From NCBI RefSeq assembly GCF_011745365.1, contig NW_024468919.1, forward strand, positions 372,001 through 436,000: a DNA stretch of 64,000 bases, written 5' to 3'. The translations under genes and the position numbers were made by a program. The notes below the pieces were generated by a model, which saw only the letters and a list, made by a program, of their open reading frames with translations, had not been told where the DNA came from and made no database searches. The number at the start of each line of letters is the position of its first letter. Positions within the stretch are counted from its first letter, which is position 1. This DNA comes from Cryphonectria parasitica EP155. Its lineage: Eukaryota > Ascomycota > Sordariomycetes > Diaporthales > Cryphonectriaceae. This document shows, piece by piece, positions 57,659 through 64,000 of the stretch.

Positions 57659-59190
57659 AGTCGGTCTGCGACGCCATGGATCTTCAAGCCTGGGTGTCTG
57701 CACAAGTCCATGTGGCTGATCGATCGGGACGGGCACGAGGACAAAAGCGGGCAGGATAGGAGCGGTCAGAGCGGGCAAGGCTGGCGTAGCGCCAGCGCAA
57801 TGGATGAGCGACGTTGCACTGGGTGAAAATCTTATGGAACGGAGACAATTGTTATTGGAATGTTCTGTCCAGTGGGATATCCTCTTCCAGGCCGGTAGGA
57901 GACGTGTGAGTGTGAAGCAGACCGAGCACAGGCAAGAGTAGTAGTGGGTCTAGGGGCACAAAGGCTCTTCAGTGGGCGGTGCCTTCACTATAATGCTTTG
58001 CTGCCCCCCTTTCTTGTTTCCTTTTCTTGCTTTTCTTTTATTGGAATGGGCGACGGGAAGCAGTGCAGTTATCATTATAGCCGGAAAGACAGGCAGGCAC
58101 ATGGACAGAAGGGTTTGCTGTTTTATTCCGGGGTCACGATTAGCAGTAGACAGATGACGATGACAAGACAGCACGGAGAAGGAGAAGAAGAAGAGAAGAA
58201 GAGCTGTTTTGGCCCGTTGAGGGACACGGACTCGGACTCGGACAGGTGAACCTACCTACTACCCATGGGCGGGGCTGACGTCGACAACGACATTCATGAT
58301 GCAAAGACTATAGCTAAACAAAGTCAACGAGTACATAAGTAGTACCTACCAGGACATTCTTATCCAGATGCTGCTCATGGCTAAGTTATGTGTGACATTC
58401 CAAGGCTTACAATTCTGTCTTCCTGTAGCATGTGATATGCTGTGGGTATGGTACCCTAGCACCTTTAGGTAGGCAGGCAGGGAGACAAGCAGCTGAGGAC
58501 ACTCGAGGAATGTTTCAGTCAAGGGCCAATGGTTAGTGGATCACAAGCAGGGAGGGAAAAAAACAACCTATGATACGCACTTGTCTCCATATTCGTCTTC
58601 TGTCTTGGCTATACGCTTCCATCTATCTCGCTGGTGCTTCCTTGGCCCTGTCATCATAATGAGCCTGACCGCTGCTTGCATTAGAATGCCTTTCTGTTTG
58701 CCAGTTCCGGTGTTTTCAATGAATGCTCATAACCTCGTGAGCCCTCTGAGGGAAGAATGGGGAAATAATAAGTCATAGTCATGATGATGTATCGCAGAAC
58801 CCAGGTGGGTAGGGCTGATCAATCTCTCATCCACCTGTCCACTACCTCCTGTCCCTACCTAACGATATTGATGTGTTGTCTATCCCACCGCCCGTCCGTC
58901 CGTCCGTCCTGGATCCCCATAACTTGGTTTCTCGTCTGGGAGGACTTCCTAGACTAGTCTTTGATGGTAATATAGGTCTCTCTCCGAAAGGGCTGGGGGG
59001 GAAACAGCTGGGCCCAAAGAAATCGGAAAGGGCTCGTCATGACTTCTGAATCGAGTTTCGATTCAGTGCACAAACTCTGTACGTCTCACAACGCACCACT
59101 GCTAAACAAACCCCCCCCCCCCCCTCTCCTGTATCTCATCTTGCGTGTACCTCTGTGCCTCCAAAAGCGATGGTAAAGTCACACGGACTT
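57659..59190. other. Intergenic between kinase and IWS1 (convergent)
   Basis: 1.5 kb with no supported gene; contains a run of about 16 C at 59110-59126 and a CCGT repeat near 58892. Confidence 0.45.
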
Positions 59191-60769
59191 CTAGCCACGT
59201 TTCTTCCGATTCTGTGTCATCTTTCTGAACGCCTCGATACCCGCCGCACCCACAGGCCGGTGATCCTGCCCGCCGCTGCCACCGCTGCTCATATTGCTCA
59301 CAGGAGCGACAGTGTAGGAGGTCCGACTGGAGATGGGCCGTGCACGGTTCGGGTTCGTGACCAGCGGCAGCAGGGCCTTGGCGCGTTGTTCAGCGAGCTT
59401 GGCGGAGACGGAGGACACGGCACCGCGTGGCTGAGAGGAGGGCCGATGGGCCAGGGATGACTGAGAGGAGGAGAGCTGGGAGGAGCGTCCAGCGGCAAGC
59501 CTAAGGGAACTAGAACGGGGTCGTTAGCTAGGTTCGTGATGATGGATGCAAGAGGTAGGTGAGGGGAGACGTGGAGGGGTGGCGAAGGCGAGGCAATAAA
59601 TAGAGAACAAAGAAAGAGTATACCTAGTGTCCACCACGCGTGTGTCGATCATCCTCTTCTTGTAGTCATCTGTCCTCTTCAGGATGGGCCTACTCCACTC
59701 GCCCATAAGGCGGTCCGCCATGCGCTTGATCTCGGGCTGCGCGCGCTTCGTCTTGGTGTAGAAGAGGACCACCTTGCCAATTCCGCTCGATAAAAGGGTC
59801 TCCTTCTGGACTGACAGGCGGATGAGAGCCGAGAAAATCTCGCGCTGGATGTTGTACGCCGGCAGGCTGCCGTCGGCCTGCAGGGGCTCCAGGAAGTATT
59901 TGACGGCCTGCAGAAAGTTGGTCTCCGGGTCGAGGATGGCGTGCTGGATGCTCTGGCGGTTGAGGAGAGCCATGACCTCAGGCAGGAGCTTGAGCTTCTG
60001 CACCGCGGGCTGGTGATTACTGACAGCATCGTTGTCGTTCTCGCAGGCGATTTCCATCTTGACTTTGACGTCGGCGATTTGTTCGTCGAGCGCATCTTCC
60101 AGGTCCTATATGCATATGAATACCAGGGGTGGTCAGCGGCTGAGACTCATTGTCACAAAGGGTATCCCATGTTCCTTGACATGATCGACCTACAATATCG
60201 TCCTTCTTGCTGCGCCGCTTGTTGGGCTTCGTCTTCAGAGCCGCATCCATCGCCCTCTCGATAGCCCTCGCCCTTCTCTGCTCAGGAGTCAGGTCGTCCT
60301 CGTTCTCGGGCTCGGGAGTCGCCTTGGCAGACGACCTCGCCTGCTTCTTCCTCTTCTCGCTGCTGCCGCCAGCACCGCCTTCGCCGCCCAGGCGCCGTCT
60401 CTTGCCCTCAATGATGGTCCCATCCGCGGCGCTGACCTCGTCCTCGTCGTCCTCGGCGCGGCGCTTCTTTTGTCGGCGACCCTCCTTGGGCTTCTTCGCG
60501 GCACCGCCATCGGCGCGCTTGCGCTTGGTAGCCTTGAGGCTCTTGGCGACGTCCTCATCGATCTCGACGGGACGTGTCTCGATCTTGGCCTTCAGCGGGT
60601 CGTAGTCCTCGAGGTCGTCCACATCCACCTCGGACAGCTGGTCTGAGTCCCGGTCCGACATGTCGTCCACATCGTCAACGTCATTGTCATTGTCGGGGAC
60701 GGGAGAGTCGACGGGGGTATCTTCGCCCGCGGGACGCGCAGATTGGTCGTTCTCTTCGATGTCGGACAT
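59191..60769 (-). CDS. IWS1: Transcription elongation factor IWS1/Spn1
   Basis: Three exons (60769-60194, 60105-59624, 59509-59191), phase-consistent, encode 458 residues. The N-terminal 190 residues are acidic and Lys/Arg-rich and disordered (SDIEENDQSARP, DDMSDRDSDQLSEVDVDDLE). The conserved central domain (TFIIS-N-like) occupies about residues 200-350: QKLKLLPEVMALLNRQ, HAILDPETNFLQAVKYFLEP, LPAYNIQREIFSALIRL, LLSSGIGKVVLFYTK, IKRMADRLMGEWSRPIL. The C-terminus ends in the basic AFRKMTQNRKKRG, which matches the usual IWS1 tail. IWS1/Spn1 binds Spt6 and RNA polymerase II during elongation and mRNA export. The gene lies divergently from the Brl1-like gene, sharing about 0.6 kb. The start was chosen as the first in-frame ATG of MSDIEEN, the common IWS1 start. 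Confidence 0.94.
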
Positions 60770-61359
60770 GTTTGTTTGGCTGCGATATGCTGCTGAAGAA
60801 GTCAAGGGGAAGAAAGGGAAAGAGAAGGGAGTGAGATGCTCTAGGAAATCACTGAGTTGCTAGAATGAGCAGGATCTCGTGAATGAAGATGGGAGATTAG
60901 GGTTGATGTTGGAGGGAAAGGAGAGGTGTGGTGGGGGGTTGTGAAGGCAGAGGGACAAAAGCCAAAAGGCGTACAGAGAATGCCAATACCAGGTGGAAAG
61001 GCTGGTTGGAGTCAAGGTGCAAACAAGAGCTAAGGTGGTCCGAGCTTTGGAAGGGAGCCCAGAAACGACAGGGATCAGGGATTGGACCCCCACAGACTTT
61101 CTGGCAGGCAACGGGTTGTCGTCGCCCCTTGCATGACTTTTTGTTTGTTGATTTCCGTTTCTTGATTTGTAGCTGTCACTCATCTGCAGGATGCATGTGT
61201 CGTGACGCTTCTGTCTCTTTTTCTCTCCACTACCCAACATTTCTACCTTCTTGGCCTTTCCATTGTAGCTCTCAAACCCGACGCATTCCTTCTTTACTCT
61301 ACATTGCCGATATCCATTCCCGTGGGTATCTTGTTCCACCGTCAGTCTTTGTTGCGACA
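60770..61359. other. Divergent promoter between IWS1 and the Brl1/Brr6-like gene
   Basis: 590 bases between the two start codons. No open exon or repeat is seen; it probably contains both core promoters. Confidence 0.45.
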
Positions 61360-63008
61360 ATGGAGCGACGGGCGCATTTTGGTCACATGGACTGGGAATG
61401 GGAGAATGGCCGTGGTGCAGTCGATGCGACAAGTCCTTTTGCTCAGGTCCAACCACAACGCACTCCAGGTCGGTTCTACTAGTCCCCCAAACCCCTCCTC
61501 ACTTGCGCTCTGGAGGGTATGGTGACACTTTCGGCGTGCCTGCGTTGCTAATTTGTATACTGCCGCAGCTGCTCAACCCTCTGCATCATCATCCTCCTCC
61601 CAATCGAATTCCCAAAACAATCCTTTCAACGGCGCTGCAAGACAGACTAGTCCAACTCGGAATCCCTTCGCTGCCGCTCCTCCTTCAAGGTCGATCTTCA
61701 GTCCCAATCTGCAGAGGACAAGTAAAGGATCGGCTTTTCGAAATGTCACCTTCACGACCCCGGCTTTTTCTACCCCTCAAACGAGTCGCCTCGCAGACAT
61801 AGACTTTGACGACAGCCCCGCTATGACCGAGGCCTCCGAATTGCAGGAGACCCCAGAGGCCGAGAAATCAGATTTCCTGGAGAGCCCTAGCATGTCTAGT
61901 CCCGAACGACCGGCCCGCAGTGTGGCCCAGGCGATGAGGTCTGGGAAGGGCAGTCTGCCGCGTGCGACAGGTGTCGGCTTACCCAACGATCGGGTGCGCA
62001 AGAGAGCGCGCAACAATAGAGACAGAGACATTGGCAGCACACGCACGCGACTGCCGGGGGGGTGCGACGAGGACGACAGCGACTTTGAGGAATACAACGA
62101 TTCCAGAGACAGGCGCGCCAAGTCCAGGGAGAACATGGGCTGGCTGTACTATATCCTGAGCACCATCTCTTCAAACCCAGAGGCTCCCATCATATTCTCC
62201 TGGTACCTGCAGGTCTTTGTCAACTCGTCTCTCGGTGGTCTTTTGCTGTGGACAGCTTGGGGTATCGTCTCGGCTGTGAGAGGCGAAGTCATCTACTCGT
62301 CGGAGAAGGCGAAACTGAATCTGCTCGCCGAAATCGAGCAGTGCAGCAAGCAATACGCAGCGAACAGGTGTAGCCCCATCTCTGAGAGGGCACCAGCGCT
62401 CGAGCACCTCTGCAACGAGTGGGACCAGTGCATGACCCAAGACCCTAACAGCGTCGCGGGCGTGAAGGCGTCGGTGAGCCACCTTGCTGACATCATCAAT
62501 GAGTTTACCTCGCGCCTGTCCTGGAAGTCCATTGTAAGTCTCTCCCCCTCTCCCCCTTCAGGGTGCCGTCCTTGCTTGTTTTGATGGTCAATTGCACAAC
62601 CCTCCCCTCCCCCCCCCCCAAAAAAAGAGATACAAGACTGATGCTTCTACGCAGACTGTCATCCTCATATTTGCCGTGGTCCTCGTGTTCGCCAACAACA
62701 TGGCGTTCAGCAAGTTCCGCCAGCACGTGCGACACTACAATCAGCAGCGTCCTGGCGAGGCACAGCCCTCTCATCCAGCCATGGGCTTCCCCATGACACC
62801 TCATAAGCCAGACCAGGCTTATATCTTTGCGCCGATTGGCCACACGCCCAAGCACATCCGGCGGGCGCTTTTCCAGGACGAGACGGATACAGATGCTTCG
62901 CCCGACCTGAAATTGCTCCCGCCAGTGCGCACGCCGTCGAGAAGGAGTCCTAGTAAAGGGGAACGTAGCAGGAGCCCTTCCAAGCGGAGCCGGTCCGAGG
63001 ACTGGTAA
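61360..63008 (+). CDS. Brl1/Brr6-type nuclear-envelope protein
   Basis: Three exons (61360-61468, 61569-62533, 62655-63008) encode 475 residues. A long disordered N-terminus (Ser/Asn/Thr-rich, many SP sites) precedes the conserved core: APIIFSWYLQVFVNSSLGGL begins the first membrane segment and SWKSITVILIFAVVLVFANN the second, which spans the last intron. Between them, in the lumenal loop, are four cysteines (CSKQYAANRCSPISERAPAL, LCNEWDQCM), the pattern of the Brl1/Brr6 disulphide domain. These proteins act in nuclear pore assembly and in lipid balance of the nuclear envelope. After the second segment comes AFSKFRQH and a basic tail with SR-type repeats. Which of the two paralogues it corresponds to is not decided; filamentous fungi often carry one. 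Confidence 0.92.
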
Positions 63009-64000
63009 GGAGCGGCGAGACCATTGGGCCGATGCGCTCCAATTAGACCGTTTCTGTGGGAAGCGCCACGGCAGACTATCGGAGAATACGAACACAACAA
63101 GCCTCTATGCTAAGCAGCGCCTTAGCCAAGCTCTTCTGGTTACCCCCTTACCTTATCGAGAATAGCGATGGTTGTGTGTACCGTGCTGATCTGATGTTTT
63201 GGAAACATGGACACCACTGGTATCTGGATCACCTTGGATAGGGTAGCAACAAACCATTATCGATCAAGCGGAACGCAGAGCGACGAGATCGCATCGTCAT
63301 CTCAGCAAGTTTATCATCCTGATGCGCCAGCCCCGGCTGTGCTCATCACGTGATAATCAGAGCGTCTGCATGTCGTTGCGCGCCAATATTGTTCATTACA
63401 TAAGTGTATGTTGGCCGGGATGGCTTCGAATCACGGTACGAACCTCGGGGTGTGGGAGCTTCACATGACGTACAGGGGGTCTTTTCTTCTTGTCTTTCTC
63501 TTGCATTGAGCTTCGGGAAATAAGAGGCCGAGTAATCATGCACTCTCTCTTTCTTGCGCCTTTTCCAGCATTCGGTCAGGCATGAGGCATGGCGCAGGGA
63601 TGGAAAGCGCCTGGTGAATACTTTAAGTAGGTAAAACAATGATGTATTCAAGAGATCAAAGTCTGACGAAGCAAGTCAAGAAGGAAGAAAACACACCCCC
63701 ACATCCCGAAAGAAGGGTGCGCGCGCGCCTAGCAGGGGTCATGGAAATGTGTGCCGTGTAATTTTTGATGGGATCACCTCTACACAGCACAGCACGATGG
63801 GGAAGAGAGGAGGCTTAGAAACTGCTTGTTTCGGGTGCTTATCTGGTTTGTGCGATACGAAACGGCATCATCCGAACTTCTCCAAAATCAGCCGTCCCAA
63901 GGCACCGACGAGTCTTTGAACTTTCCTCGGATCCTTTTCTCCCTTCCGCCGTAGTGTCTATGTGCTGGAGAGCTGGTCCTCCTGGAAACATTTATCATAG
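63009..64000. other. Right-edge intergenic region
   Basis: No supported gene in the last 1.0 kb. A GCGCGCGC stretch lies at about 63719-63728. It could contain the 3' end or UTR of a gene beyond the window. Confidence 0.4.

Overview
The window is nuclear DNA from a filamentous ascomycete (Pezizomycotina, most likely a Sordariomycete). Genes are split by many short GT-AG introns of about 50 to 175 bases with CTAAC-like branch points. The gene content is typically fungal: HET-domain proteins, a CFEM/Pth11-type receptor, a Zn(II)2Cys6 regulator, a secreted cyanovirin-N homology (CVNH) protein and a tRNA-Ile with a canonical intron. No taxon can be fixed from sequence alone.

Layout. Left flank, 0-13.8 kb: a 5'-truncated FAD monooxygenase, a second intact FAD monooxygenase in the same direction, a five-exon MFS sugar transporter, a small very hydrophilic protein, a secreted CVNH protein and tRNA-Ile(AAU). 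Middle, about 14-46 kb: an accessory region. It opens with AT-rich DNA holding two clusters of related LTR-like repeats (14.0-14.6 and 21.15-22.5 kb). Between the clusters lie a PD-(D/E)XK-type nuclease-like gene, a small MADS-like protein and a frameshifted Myb/SANT-like gene. After them come two convergent HET-domain genes, a decayed gene, a CFEM GPCR, a paraoxonase-like enzyme, a secreted-protein gene with an internal stop, a broken F-box-like gene, a small membrane protein and a 918-residue zinc-finger protein. Right flank, 46.8-63 kb: housekeeping-type genes, namely a Zn(II)2Cys6 regulator, an SRPK-type kinase, the elongation factor IWS1/Spn1 and a Brl1/Brr6 nuclear-envelope protein.

The middle region fits the usual idea of a fungal variable compartment, with repeats, decayed genes and self/non-self recognition candidates between conserved genes. 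I found no CRISPR array, rRNA or clear DNA transposase. The features most worth a closer look are the LTR-bounded island with its nuclease, MADS-like and Myb-like genes, and the neighbouring HET pair. For most multi-exon genes the splice sites were derived by hand, and the exon phases add up for the FAD2, MFS, CVNH, nuclease, HET2, GPCR, paraoxonase-like, zinc-finger, regulator, kinase, IWS1 and Brl1 models.
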